Shown: positions 11,230 through 21,357, counted from the stretch's first letter. The stretch is 64,000 nt of DNA from Rosa chinensis (GCF_002994745.2 NC_037090.1:27944501-28008500), one strand, 5' to 3'. Made by a program: numbers and translations. Notes: a model not told the origin generated them from the sequence alone.

Positions 11230-12886
11230 AACTCACGTGAGGAGGAGAACTACAAATAAAGCAACCCAAGTATGGTGAATAATAACATTCGAAAATCAGT
11301 AAATCCATAAAGCTTCCCCAAAATCTCACAAATAACATCACGAGCACGATTCCCAACCATACTCGAAAAATCTCAAGATAAAACAATGAAAATTAACGAC
11401 ATGTCCCGCACGCCAAAAGTATTCTCAAATCGCTAAACAAAATAAATCAGAAATAAGGTAAAGTCTTAATCAATTAAAATAAGGCGACGTCATTCTCGAA
11501 GTCAACATCAAAGTAAGTGTCATAATTCAAACTCCACAATCTCGAAACATGCTCAATAAATAAATCCATGCATTTAAAAAGAATGGTTGCATGCAAATAT
11601 TTATAAAAGGTCAAATCACAGTATACGGCTAACGTGACACCCAAGCGTAAGGATCCTCGTCGAGCGATGGGTTGGTACCTCGTCCTGTACAAAATTATAT
11701 TCCTTAAACAACAATTCAATACTTAAATACAATTCTAAACCGAAACCCGAAAACCCTTCGTAAACCAACATCTCCATTTCTTCTCAGAATCAACCCAAAC
11801 TTCACCACTAATATCAATCTGTTGATTAAAGTATTCCATAACGGAAACAAGAGAAATCCGAAGGTTGGATTCCCATAAATCGACATTCGAAACTCCAAAC
11901 TTTGGAAATTCACAATCGATAACAAACTTCTCAAATTTCCACCAAAATCACATCTACAGATTCTACAATTCACAAGTAATTTATCTGGCTAAAAACATAA
12001 GCCAAAATCCTGCCCTACACGCCTCCACACACCACCCACAATGGCAACGCGTAGACCCCACTCGTCGCCGACCAACTTCACCTCCAGTCCCCAAATTTCA
12101 ACAACACCATCTTCTCAACAAGCCCAACACTTTTCTCAACTACCACAAAGTCAGAAAATTCCTAGAATTGCCAGAACTCAATGCAAACAGTACGTAAATA
12201 TCCGATTTTGAATAGTGAAAATTTCAAACCTTCAATTCTTCCTCCACGCTTGAAATTGCTTCAAGAGACTTGGAGGGATTCTTCAGCAAGGAATGGGCTT
12301 TCCAGAATGACCAGAATCGTCGAAGATGGTGGCAGGAATCGGGAGAAATCTCAGAATTTATCAAATTGCTACAGTGAACTTTAGAGGCTCAATTTGCAAA
12401 ATTCTGATCAAATCGCCGTGAGCCACCACCATGAGCGTGTGCAGGAAGAGGAGGTGGTCATAACCGAGCTTGTGGCGGGTCGATTGGTGGTCGAACGCGC
12501 GGAGATATGCTGGAAAAACTGAAAATGCCGAAGAGAGAGAGCTTGGGGGAGGGGAGAGAGAGAGTTACTGTGGTAGTTTCCGAAAATGGAAACCTATCAT
12601 AGTAACTTTCCATTTATATAGAAACTTACCATGAATAGTAACTTTAGTATTTCGATCATAACTTTCTCATACGAACTCCGATTTTTACGTACCACATATG
12701 CACGGACTCAGTTTAACATCTTCTATGACTTCATGAAGAAAATTTTCTCAAAAACTGATCCAAACAAAAAGTTAACTTTTAGGGCCACTAAAAATATCGA
12801 AACAAAATATAAAGTGATAGTAATTGTTGTTTACCGTCCAAATGATTAGTAAACGGGTAAATTGCGATACGGGACGTTACAAATTG

Positions 12887-13440
12887 AGTTGAAGTGTGTC
12901 CAAAATTCTAAATCTTATTGCTTGCAAAGATTTGAAGGCTCCTGCAGCCATCATATTCAAAAACCACAACAGTTATATAAATGAAGATAATTAAAACACG
13001 AAGCAAAATGAAAGAGATCTTGCGAAACAGAGTCAGAATTAATAATCCAAAACAAACTAAATGCAAAATTGAAATATGAAGGCTTAAGCATCGCAAAGAA
13101 TGCATCTTGAGAGAGAGCCAAAAGAACTATAAAGAGATCAAGAATGGGTGACTTCAGATGGAATCACAATCGGGTTCCCGAATTGGCGCTCCCGTGTGCT
13201 TGAATTTATGTTTTCGAGGGCTTTTCCATTATGTTGTTGGAGAAGTAGTTGTCCTTGATCATGCATGTGGTATAGAAAGTCGCCATTGATCAGTTTAGTT
13301 TTCTGAACTGAGTATTCGGGTTGCATTGTATTTGTTTTAATTGGACTGGACAAAATATTGTGTCGTATCCTATCTTGTTTATATTTGTGGAACACAATAA
13401 CATATTAATACTAATGAGCTATTAAAAAACGTATTCTTAT
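12887..13440. other. Right flank of the nested insertion; no gene recognised
   Basis: Single-copy-looking DNA beyond the AATTG duplication. A minus-strand open frame of 85 codons (13138-13395) is present but matches no family I know. It may belong with the unrecognised frames at 1765-2577, which were contiguous with it before the insertion. Confidence 0.3.
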
Positions 13441-13620
13441 CGAGGTGACTTGATATGAAACCGAACCGATTTATCTCAATTTAAATTCTTATTTCATTTA
13501 TGTTCGTTTTGTGTTATCATGTCGTGTATTTTTATTGAATTTAGTTGCAACCAAAGATGAGAACGGGTTGGGTCGGGTCTCATTTGTCATCTATATAATT
13601 TACTACTCAAATGACAAATA

Positions 13621-14039
13621 AGGAGTCCTTCTAATGAGGACCACTATAATGAGGACTAGTTGAGGACTTTATTGTTAGACCTACTTTTCGATCATATTTT
13701 CGCAAATCGATCGTTTGATGTTTAGATATTTATGTGTAAATCATTTATGCAATTTTTCAACCAAATTAAAAATCGTTAAGGCATTCATAATTGTGATTTA
13801 TTAGTTATGAACATGAACGGTTCATGTTTGACAGATTTAGTTCAGCCAGATTTGATCTAGTTCGGTACCTTAACAATTAACAATTTGGAAAAAAAAATTT
13901 TCAGAAGTGATCTACTCATGCATATATAAATATCTAACGGTTGATTTGCCGTAATGTAATCGAAGTGGGTCTCCCAAATCGTTGATTAAAAAGTCCTCAA
14001 ATAGTCCTCATTATAGTGGTCTTCATTAGAACAGCTCCG
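13621..14039. mobile_element. Mutator-type MITE (about 419 bp)
   Basis: Terminal inverted repeats of about 50 bp (left GGAGTCCTTCTAATGAGG, right its near-complement ending AACAGCTCC) surround a noncoding core with the motif ATCGTTAAGGCATTCATAAT. A 10-bp direct repeat ATGACAAATA at 13611-13620 and 14040-14049 is the target duplication, in the 9-11 bp range of MULEs. Related core sequences recur at 22.2-22.8, 27.0, 27.8, 28.7, 30.5 and 59.4 kb. Confidence 0.85.
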
Positions 14040-14049
14040 ATGACAAATA

Positions 14050-14515
14050 TATATTAGAATTCAAGATTACTGGTTTTCTTGAATTTTTATTTGGGTTTTA
14101 TTAGAGACAAGTAAATAATTAAGTAATGAAAATCGTTGATCGTTTTTCAAAGAAGTTATAAAAGAGATTCAAACTAATAACATAAGAAATTTAAGAAAAA
14201 GTTATATAATGTGGGAGGTCTAAATGCTACATTGGGAGACATGAACATAACCACACATGATTAGATTATGTACCACTAGCCTTTCGACACGTGTGTTGAT
14301 TGGCTTTTTTTTTTTTTTTTATTCGCATGAATAAATTAATTCGTAGCTTGTTAGTAATAATTTTTTTTTTTGAAATACTTTTTGTTTTTTATTTTATTAT
14401 TGCAGTTATAAAAGTAGTTACAAATTTGCTATCCCACTCCCCTCTCCCACATTAGTTTTTGCTTCTTCTTTCTTTCCTTTTTTCTGTTTTCAATAATATC
14501 AACTACCAAAATATA
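14050..14515. other. AT-rich intergenic DNA
   Basis: Contains T-rich tracts near 14308-14320 and 14360-14370. I see no gene, RNA or terminal repeat in it. Confidence 0.5.
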
Positions 14516-14931
14516 TGTGAGATCTCAGAATTTTGGTTTTCTATTTTTGAAAAGAAAAATAATTCTAGCCTTTTTATTTGAATTCCGATTATTTTTAAAC
14601 TCTTTATAGCTTTCAAAAATTATTTAAATTTTTGGTTTGTCAAAGTAGAATTAAAGTAGAGTTCATAGGAATTTTCGAAGGATTTTTTGGACATCTGAAC
14701 TATTTTTAATGATTTTTGAAAGTTGGTAATACCCAAAAATATAATTAAAAATAGAAAATATGGCGACATGATATGGACCGTAAGTTTTAATCATGATATG
14801 GACCTCTCCCCGACCCGTTTTGCAGCGACGGAAGACCTTACTTCTTCTCCAGTTTCCAGCCACATCCTGATATCGCACCAACGTTGTTGGCTTCATCTCG
14901 GAGGGGTGAATCGGAGCCCCATTCTCCCTTC

Positions 14932-15209
14932 TGTTACGATCCCCGAGATCGTAGCCATGGTATGACATGGTAGCAAAATGAAGAAAAGAGAAATTCTAGA
15001 GAAAACAGAAAATATAAATGCACATTTTCATTCCCCTCCAAATATGGCAAACATTACAATACTTAAAGGCTAAAGCAGGATAGCTGGAGTGGGTACAACT
15101 GGTACAGCTGGAGGATAAACTCATTTGGGTGTCAAAACAAGTGCCATGGGTGTCCTGAGTAATAATAACTACCTAGGAAATGAGAATTCTAACACTCGGG
15201 TTCCTAACA
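14932..15209 (-). repeat. 3' LTR (278 bp) of the transducing element
   Basis: TGTTAC...CTAACA as read on the plus strand. It differs from the other LTR at 7 positions by my count, three of them clustered in the last 15 bases of the LTR (14937-14945). Confidence 0.92.
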
Positions 15210-15224
15210 GTCCATCCCCCTTTA
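15210..15224 (-). promoter_or_regulatory. Polypurine tract
   Basis: On the minus strand AAAGGGGGATGGAC directly precedes the 3' LTR start TGTTAGG at 15209, as expected for plus-strand priming. Confidence 0.75.
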
Positions 15225-15290
15225 AACAAACTTGTCCTCAAGTTTCATGTTCTGAATCAAAATCTGGGCACCTTTGCAAGATATCATTTG

Positions 15291-15485
15291 AAACCCATAA
15301 CCATTTGCAGTGTCTGCAGCAACATGTCCTGAACAGAGAGTAACCCCAAGGCCAAGGAAAATGTAAATGAACCAAGGTATTGTTGGATAATTGGAGTCTT
15401 CAAATGGCAAATAACCCATGCTTTTGTGCCAGGCTCTAATCAACCACAAGGAGTACAAAATCATGGTCAAAGCTAGATCACGAAA
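15291..15485 (-). pseudogene. Captured tetraspanin fragment
   Basis: The frame 15581-15222 contains [15 protein letters not shown] and [11 protein letters not shown], the transmembrane and conserved segments of plant tetraspanins of the TET18-20 (TOM2A-like) group; a few residues expected between the two are absent. About 65 codons only, without the large extracellular loop, so it cannot be a functional tetraspanin. It is the last captured piece before the purine tract. Confidence 0.65.
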
Positions 15486-15884
15486 GCCTGAAAATGTTGG
15501 AGGAGAATCAGCATTAATGGATCCATCCATAGTTTCCTGAATTTTGCATGTTTCATCAGCTAATGTTGTTTTCTTGGCCAAAAGAGGCAGCTACAAATGG
15601 ACGAACATATTCCAAAGCAATGGAATAGTAGGTTCCTTGTCCTCATCAGTAATATCATCTTCCACAATCATCATTCCATCATCATTTAAAACAACACCAG
15701 CTCTCACATCTTCATCATTTACAATAAGTCCACCATCTTTTTCACTGTCTTGTATATTAGGTGCGAAGACTAGTAGAATACCATTTCCTACATCCTCTTA
15801 TCTGAATTCTCTCATTGTTGCAGCTTGAAAAAAGTAATCAAATCCCACTATAGCATTTGCGACAATTCGGAGTTTGTACCAACC

Positions 15885-16139
15885 TCATTCGTGCACATTT
15901 TCTACACCTCCTTTCTCAAGAAAAACTGATTCATGTTCTGTCGTTAATGAACCAACATTCCAACAACATTGATCCTCAAGGATAGAAACAATTGCAGGAA
16001 TGACAAGCATAGGCATAATCAATAGTTCAGAGTAAATCTTGTTAACATTCAAATCGATAACTCTCAAACCTGTGCAATGCTCAAGACAAATGTTTGTAGC
16101 TCTATTAATTTGGACAATCTGTGTGACCCTAAGCTTCTG
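15885..16139 (-). pseudogene. Unidentified captured segment
   Basis: An open frame continuous with the end of the importin piece, containing ICLEHCTGLRVIDLNVNKI and MLVIPAIVSILEDQCCWNVG. The composition is protein-like but I do not recognise the donor. Between this and the tetraspanin piece (15486-15884) further low-information sequence is present. Confidence 0.4.
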
Positions 16140-16352
16140 TATGATGACCTGCAAGCAACCACAAAGAAGGCCTTGCAGTTCATTCTACTTGTCTCTTTCA
16201 TCAATTGAAGGCCTCTGTCCTTCAAGAGTCTGGTGGAGTTTATTCATAATAATTGGAACTAAGTGCATCACCGTTGGAGCAATCTCATTAATGCAGCACT
16301 TTACAACTTCATTCGACGCTCCAAATGCAGCAGTCCTCATTTGTGATTCCTC
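16140..16352 (-). pseudogene. Captured importin-beta1 fragment
   Basis: Residues 230-284 of the 16185-17039 frame ([36 protein letters not shown]) followed, after one stop, by NELQGLLCGCLQVIIQKL, match plant importin-beta1 HEAT-repeat sequence co-linearly. The stop after DERDK replaces one residue. Importin-beta1 imports cargo into the nucleus; only about 70 of roughly 870 residues are here. Confidence 0.8.
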
Positions 16353-17039
16353 AACATCCTCTTTGCTTCTCTCCAAGTCAGTCAATGTATTTTCAAGAAG
16401 CTCTGAGAGGTAATCAGAAAGACGCCTCTGAATACCCTGAAGATTATAATAGCTGGGATTTTGAGTGAGCCTCCTGTACAAGAAGGTCCAATGAAGGTAA
16501 TCCACAGCATCTTGCTTGTTCTCCATAATTGTAGCAACAACTTCTGCATTTGGATTCTCAAAGAAGATATAAAATGCAATTACAGAAGCTTTACTAAGAT
16601 TGGAGGTAATTTCTCTCCCCTCAACACGTGCATAATAGTCTTCATCAATCAATAGAGGTTCAATCAAAACAAGAATCTTATGCACATAAGGACGTACCAA
16701 TTCAGCCAATTTATAGAGCACTCTATCAATTACCTTTTCTGCAATTTTTTTCATACTCTTACTAATGTCACCAGCAGCTTTAGTATTTTTATCCATTCCC
16801 TCGTACAACTCAATAGCTTCAATTAAGGGCAATTGAATAATTGCACCAGCAACAATAGCCTTGACAATTAAGTGCAATTGAATAATTGCACTTGCAACAA
16901 TGGCCTTGACATAGACTTGATCAATCTGATACTCATTTTGCAGTAACTCCAAACACATAAATGCTTCTCTCACAAAAAACATACTGACATAAGGTGAGAA
17001 TAACTGAAGGCAATTCTGATAATTGGGTTTGAATCCCAA
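16185..17039 (-). CDS. Chimeric open frame fusing unidentified, SF3B1, BRR2 and importin-beta1 pieces
   Basis: A single 284-codon frame without interruption. Residues 1-44 are of unknown origin and continue a frame seen upstream at 17043-17330. Residues 45-72 are an imperfect duplicate ([11 protein letters not shown] / [11 protein letters not shown]). Residues 104-152 are SF3B1, 163-226 BRR2 and 230-284 importin-beta1. Three unrelated junctions preserve frame. Whether it is translated is unknown: its ATG is internal to a captured piece. It could equally be a chance survival in a young element. Confidence 0.55.
   Translation of the reverse strand: MGFKPNYQNCLQLFSPYVSMFFVREAFMCLELLQNEYQIDQVYVKAIVASAIIQLHLIVKAIVAGAIIQLPLIEAIELYEGMDKNTKAAGDISKSMKKIAEKVIDRVLYKLAELVRPYVHKILVLIEPLLIDEDYYARVEGREITSNLSKASVIAFYIFFENPNAEVVATIMENKQDAVDYLHWTFLYRRLTQNPSYYNLQGIQRRLSDYLSELLENTLTDLERSKEDVEESQMRTAAFGASNEVVKCCINEIAPTVMHLVPIIMNKLHQTLEGQRPSIDERDK
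16362..16553 (-). pseudogene. Captured BRR2 (U5 snRNP helicase) fragment
   Basis: Residues 163-226 of the same frame contain [30 protein letters not shown] and [17 protein letters not shown], the region of a winged-helix/Sec63 module in BRR2-type spliceosomal helicases. The fragment is contiguous without intron, as expected for a cDNA-derived piece or a single exon. Confidence 0.85.
16584..16730 (-). pseudogene. Captured SF3B1 fragment
   Basis: Residues 104-152 of the same frame contain [18 protein letters not shown] and [19 protein letters not shown] followed by SNLSKA, near-identical to the HEAT-repeat region of splicing factor 3B subunit 1. It joins directly to unrelated sequence on both sides. 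Confidence 0.9.
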
Positions 17040-17042
17040 CTT

Positions 17043-17470
17043 CTACATCATATGAAGAGCATCCAAGGTAGACTTCACATATCCCAAGCACTTTCCAAAT
17101 AGCTCCATATGGTTTTCAAGAAAATTCATATGCTGAAACAACATATACTCAACATAGAAGGAGGCTGCACGACAAATAACATCAACTGCTGCTTTCTTGT
17201 GGTTTGACGTATTGACAAAGATTCTTAAAGATTCAAAGACATGTGAGGTAGTTCCAAGTGCAAAATATGGTAAAGTAAGAAATGAAGTACGCTTGCTAAT
17301 ATTGTGCTTATGTGCATGAGTCAACAGCAACTAAGCATGGAAACTTAGGTGCACAACAAATTTGGTAGCCACAGTAGTCATTGAAATAACTGGCCCATAA
17401 GTGTACCTTGAAGAAGAGAACACTGAATTGATTTTGAGAAAATCAATAACTTCAATAGAAAAATTCCTTT
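17043..17470 (-). pseudogene. Unidentified captured segments
   Basis: Minus-strand frames containing AAVDVICRAASFYVEYMLF and NHMELFGKCLGYVKSTLDA, continuing (after one stop at 17043) into the start of the chimeric frame. They look like helical-repeat protein, but I cannot name the donor. The stretch 17340-17470 after the SMR piece is also unassigned. Confidence 0.45.
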
Positions 17471-18310
17471 GCTGAGAGATGACTTTAGTTTGGCCATTTC
17501 CAGTATTAATTCCAAGCAGAGTTGGTGGCTCCTCCCCAGATTCCAAAGAACTAGTCAAGTCATTGATCCAAACATGTAATGCAGTAAAAGTTGCCCCATG
17601 AGAGAGACCCTTGAGATACAGAGACCACTGGGTTGGAGACTTTGACTGTATATCTGTGTATATCTCAAGTGTAAGCACCAGGTTTAGAAGATCACAAGCT
17701 CTCTTCAAGAGCTGGAGGTTCACTCGAAGACCAATCAAGCAATTGCAGTAGGCCTTCTTATTGGAACCAATTGAATCAAAAAGTTTTGATGCTTCCTTCC
17801 TGAAGTTTTGACTACTGTCTTACTTCTCTACCAGAAATCTTACAACATACCCAAGCTTCTCATTACCATGCTCAATGCAATCAGTCAACTTAGATAGTTC
17901 ATCCTTAGGTGTTTGAGTCATCACATTCAGGAGACGACCACAGAAACGCTCATCAGGAGTTATGCCCCATTGTTGTAGTTGATTGAATGCCCCGACAACA
18001 TCATCAGTATGCTTGGCCTTCCCATTGCATTGTATTAGTGATGTCAAAATAAGGATATTAAGCTAGAAACCAGCATCCATCATCTCATTCAACGTCCTCT
18101 TTGCCTCTGAGACTTTCCCACTATAGGAATATATGGTCATCATGGATGAAAATGTCCAACTATCGGCCTTCCAAGTTTCAGAACTCTTCACGTCTTGGAA
18201 AATCTTAATAGCTTGATCAGTGTAGCCAATGTCAGCACACAAAAGCAAAAGAGTGTTATATAGAATAACATGTAACTCCATTCCCTCCAAAATCATGGCA
18301 TCATAAACAC
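17471..18310 (-). pseudogene. Captured PPR-SMR (SVR7-like) fragment
   Basis: About 280 codons of a chloroplast PPR-SMR protein, co-linear through several breaks: VILYNTLLLLCADIGYTDQA, KADSWTFSSMM, GKVSEAKRTLNEMMDAGF, LTSLIQCNGKAKHTDDVV, NVMTQTPKDELSKLTDCIE, LTLEIYTDIQSKSPTQWSL and the SMR hallmark PPTLLGINTGNG. Stops interrupt it near 18062, 17819 and 17739. The order matches the C-terminal half of Arabidopsis SVR7/At4g16390-type proteins as I remember them. The SMR domain is cut before its end. Confidence 0.85.
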
Positions 18311-18326
18311 CCAGCGCCTTTTCCTC

Positions 18327-19058
18327 CTAACCATTTAGGACCAAAGCACTACTCAGAGGTTTCCACGAGACAATGTTCCTCTCAGGCATTTTTAGAAACA
18401 ATTCTCCAGCATCCTCTATAGTATCCAAGCAATATACAGAATTCATGGCAGGACTACGACTTGAAAACTTCTCATTCTTCTCAACAATCAGAACAAAATC
18501 AAGCATGGACAAGCACTCAGCAATTCTAACAACTGATAATGGGTGACACTCTAATGGTGCTTTAACACCAGACGCTGGAAATGCCACTGACCTTAAGCTC
18601 ACCTGAGGTGGAGACTGGCGATAAATGGTGCCGTCAGGCTTGTTGTCGTCAACAAGCGCATCCATTGGGATTGGAGGAGATCTGTTGTTCTCATCCACAG
18701 TGTCCTCGTCGGTCAAGTCCTGGAGCAACTGAACGGCGGTCAAGTTTGCATCCAAGACTGCGAGGTCGACACCGTTGGAGGAGACGACGTCGTCGCTGTT
18801 GAGTTTCGCATCGCTATTCCGGCCCGGTGAACCGAGGTCGACTTGAACGGCGAGGTGGACCTCCTCAGCGATGGTGACGGAGAGGGATTGGAGAGGCCTC
18901 TGGAGCTCTTCTATGAGGGTAGAGACGGCGAGCTTAGAATGGGGAATCGCTCCGGAACACCAGAAATTGGTGGCAGAGAAGATGGGTTTGCAGCATCCGC
19001 AAGGTAGGTTTGTGAGTCGGATGATAGAGAAGAGGAAGATGGTATGGTTTGGATCCAA
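18327..19058 (-). pseudogene. Frame with unidentified part and a PLS-type PPR fragment
   Basis: Residues 1-195 or so are acidic and serine-rich (LSVTIAEEVHLAVQVDLGS, DLTDEDTVDENNRSPPIP) with no recognised family. The last 48 residues (about 18330-18475), SVYCLDTIEDAGELFLKMPE then RNIVSW, are a PPR motif of the PLS class and thus from a donor other than the SVR7-like piece that follows. The two PPR pieces lie next to each other. Confidence 0.5.
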
Positions 19059-19582
19059 CCAGTGAATAGAGCTAGGGGCTCACAGTCGCCAGATGATGGA
19101 GGTTTCGAATCTGGAAATTGAGGTTGGGGCACAAACGTGGGGGCTGCGGGTGACTGAAAAGTTTGAATTGAAGGATGAATCCAGATATTTGGGTTAGGAG
19201 GAGGTGAGTGGGAAGTAGGGATTGATGGGCTTTGAGGAGTTGTGGTGAGTGGCTGTGGAGCAATAGGATGAATCGTTTGCAAGTATGGAGGAGGAAAGAA
19301 CTGTGGGTGAGGATACTGAGGAACACATGGAAATTGGTGAGGGAGTAAGTGTCCATTGATGATGGTTGCAGAAGGGTTTAGTTGCAATGGTGGGTAAGGG
19401 TTTGGTTGCAATGAAAATTGGGTAAACTCACAGGTAGAGCTACCGTTAGAATGATAAGGAGAGCTGTAATACCCGCCGGAGATCCCACCGCCTGAAGCCG
19501 CCGGACTCACAGGGAAAGGGCTCAGGTGTGGGCTCTGATACCAGTTGTTAGGATCCCAGGGATCGTAGCCATGGTATGACAT
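18914..19582 (-). CDS. Proline-rich ORF starting inside the 5' LTR
   Basis: A 223-codon frame starting MSYHGYDPWDPNNWYQSPHL. The ATG (19582) is 36 nt inside the LTR, so codons cross the LTR end and the primer site (WYQS is encoded by the TGGTATCAGAGC region). The middle is rich in P, Q, S and T, and it ends SGVPERFPILSSPSLPS at 18914. It might be what is left of a gag, or a captured proline-rich protein. No zinc knuckle or capsid motif is visible. Confidence 0.5.
19532..19543 (-). promoter_or_regulatory. Primer binding site for initiator tRNA-Met
   Basis: TGGTATCAGAGC on the minus strand, 2 nt (AC) after the LTR end CCTAACA at 19546. It is the standard site of plant Copia elements and many others. 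Confidence 0.92.
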
Positions 19583-19823
19583 GGTAGCAAAATGAAGAAA
19601 AGAGAAATTCTAGAGAAAACAGAAAATATAAATGCACATTTTCATTCCCCTCCAAATATGGCAGACATTACAATACTTAAAGGCTAAAGCAGGATAGCTG
19701 GAGTGGGTACAACTGGTACAGCTGGAGGATAGACTCATTTGGGTGTCAAAACAAGTGCCATGGGTGTCCTGAGTAATAATAACTAACTAGGAAATGAGAA
19801 TTCTAACACTTGGGTTCCTAACA
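19546..19823 (-). repeat. 5' LTR (278 bp) of the transducing element
   Basis: Minus-strand TGTTAGGAACCC at 19823 to CCTAACA at 19546. It should hold the promoter of the element and contains the ATG of the proline-rich frame. Confidence 0.92.
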
Positions 19824-19828
19824 CCTTC

Positions 19829-21357
19829 TCTTAAATAGCAACGACAGCGGCAGGAGGAAGTCTGAGAGTTTTATAAGTTCTCTACTAGATTTTTCAATTC
19901 CTGTCACTTCTTGGCGACTAACGGGTTTTTCGATTGAACTTTCTCAGTTTTCTGGTTGACCCGACCTGGATCGAAGACCCGACTTTTCTGGCGAGCTCTG
20001 ACGACGGCAGACCGCAAAACTAACCCAGATCTCTTCCTCTCCTAGTTTCTGTCCTCCCTACGGTGGTCTCTAGAGGCGATTCTCACCCACGGCGGCGATG
20101 ATCTATGGTGACGAACCTGATCAGTTTTCTTGATTCCGGCAATGGCTGGAGGTGAAACCGGTCTTGTGTAGAAGCCTCCTCTATCAATCCTTGGTAGTGG
20201 TTTTGATCAATTTTTGGTGTGTAGTTGCAACTGAGGTGAACAATAATTATTAGGCTTGCGACGGCGATCTGAGCCGAGTTGGCTTGAACTCCAGGTATTA
20301 AAGTTGCTCCACTTAGTATTATTTCCAATTTGGACGGTTGAATTAAGGTTGATTCATACATTAAGTTAACAACTAATGAGATGGTAACCGTGATGATCGG
20401 AGCTACCTATAGATGTGAGGGCATGGAGTTGTGACGATTACTATGATTTGAATTGTTTGTTTTAATGTAACCTAATGAACTAAAACCATGGGGTTACTAT
20501 GAATTGTTTTACCTTGTTTTGAATTGTGATTGTCTTGTTTTCTTCTTGGTTTACTGTTGAGGGGTTTGAATGATTTGAAGGACCATAGTGGTGACGAGTG
20601 TTCCCTGTGGGGATAGGAAGGTGATTTCATTGATTTTCACCTTTGAGTTTATGTTGATGACAAGGTTTCCGTTTGAGAGGAAAAGAGTGTGAATTTGTGA
20701 TTCGCCGTTGTGCGATAACATGACTTTCAAACATTACTTGATGTGATTTTGTTTGACTGTAATTTGTGTAATTGGATGCTAGGTTTAGAATCTAAACATG
20801 TGGTTTTAGTCACGAGTTGACTTACGTAAGCATGATATGGAAGGATATGAAACTGATGGTTGTAGTTGTGAGTTATGTGCTTATAATTGTTTAGGTTGAG
20901 ATGACTTACGAATGTGTTTCTACTTTGTGGTTTTGAGTTTACTCATACAAGCTTTCGTAAGCTTACTGGGTTTGTTGTGTGGCAACCCGGTACACTATTC
21001 GATAGTGTAGGGGTTAATCATGCAGGTCAGGGAAATCGTGGCTGAAGCTGAAGCTGAAACCTTGTAGCAGCTGATCGGGTAGGAAGCTAATTTTGTGGCT
21101 TTACTGTTGTTAAGACTTCGCTCTGAGGAGAGGTTACTTATTATTTTGTTAACGCAATTTAATTTGTAAACTTTATGTAATGTAATATGTGACTTTAAAG
21201 AACAAGTCTGTATTTACATTTCGAGACATCATTGGTTGCCTTATTTAAAGAAAAAATATTAGTGGTATTTTGTATTGATGTCCGAACCATCATGCCCCGA
21301 GTTCTTATGTTATTTAAAATGGTATTATTATTTGTGATTGAAATTCGGAGAGTGACA
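19829..21357. other. LTR-like noncoding remainder beyond the insertion
   Basis: No gene seen. GC-rich at 19950-20110, then AT-rich. The short minus-strand frame 20083-20361 is probably chance. The portion 20930-21180 (AACCCGGTACACTATTCGA and following) resembles Gypsy LTR sequence. Confidence 0.4.

Larger units (their letters stand above)
2583..12881. mobile_element. Probable solo LTR (about 2.57 kb) split by a nested retrotransposon
   Basis: The element begins TGACAGGACCCGCCCC at 2583 and ends GGGACGTTACA at 12881. It is flanked by a 5-bp target duplication AATTG at 2578-2582 and 12882-12886. Removing the nested insertion at 3508-11229 and its extra AACTC leaves about 2.57 kb without coding frames. 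TG...CA ends and a 5-bp TSD are typical of an LTR retrotransposon; with no internal domain, primer site or second LTR, a solo LTR (Gypsy-like, possibly chromovirus) is the simplest reading. It inserted before the nested element. Orientation is undetermined. Confidence 0.7.
14932..19823 (-). mobile_element. Non-autonomous LTR retrotransposon carrying many captured host-gene fragments
   Basis: A structurally complete 4,892-bp element: 278-bp LTRs at both ends, TSD CCTTC (14927-14931 and 19824-19828), tRNA-Met primer site after the 5' LTR and a purine tract before the 3' LTR. The body contains no recognisable integrase, reverse transcriptase or protease. Instead the minus strand carries, in order, a proline-rich frame, an unidentified segment, a PLS-type PPR piece, a PPR-SMR (SVR7-like) piece, unidentified segments, SF3B1, BRR2, importin-beta1, another unidentified stretch and a tetraspanin piece. 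All recognisable pieces are in the element's sense direction. I counted 7 mismatches between the LTRs, so insertion is fairly recent. This is the arrangement known from maize Bs1, with more donors. Helper proteins must come from another element. Confidence 0.9.
14516..21357. mobile_element. Possible second solo LTR, split by the transducing retrotransposon
   Basis: The sequence starting TGTGAGATCTCAGAATTTT (14516) and the one ending GAAATTCGGAGAGTGACA (21357) are roughly complementary ends of the kind seen in chromovirus (Tekay-like) LTRs. The interval 20900-21130 has plant Gypsy-LTR-like text. Without the insertion at 14932-19828 it would be about 1.95 kb. I found no matching target duplication at the two ends, so the boundaries are uncertain. 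Confidence 0.4.

Noticed and set aside
14663..14968. 101-codon frame starting MSYHGYD reading out of the 3' LTR
   Set aside because: Only the first residues are LTR-encoded; the rest is flanking DNA with no homology. Noted only as a possible read-through.
18581..18802. Arginine-rich plus-strand frame
   Set aside because: Antisense shadow of the captured acidic segment on the minus strand.
14516..21357. Target duplication for the outer LTR-like element
   Set aside because: Bases next to the proposed ends (before 14516 and after 21357) do not match, so no TSD is claimed and the element is given low confidence.
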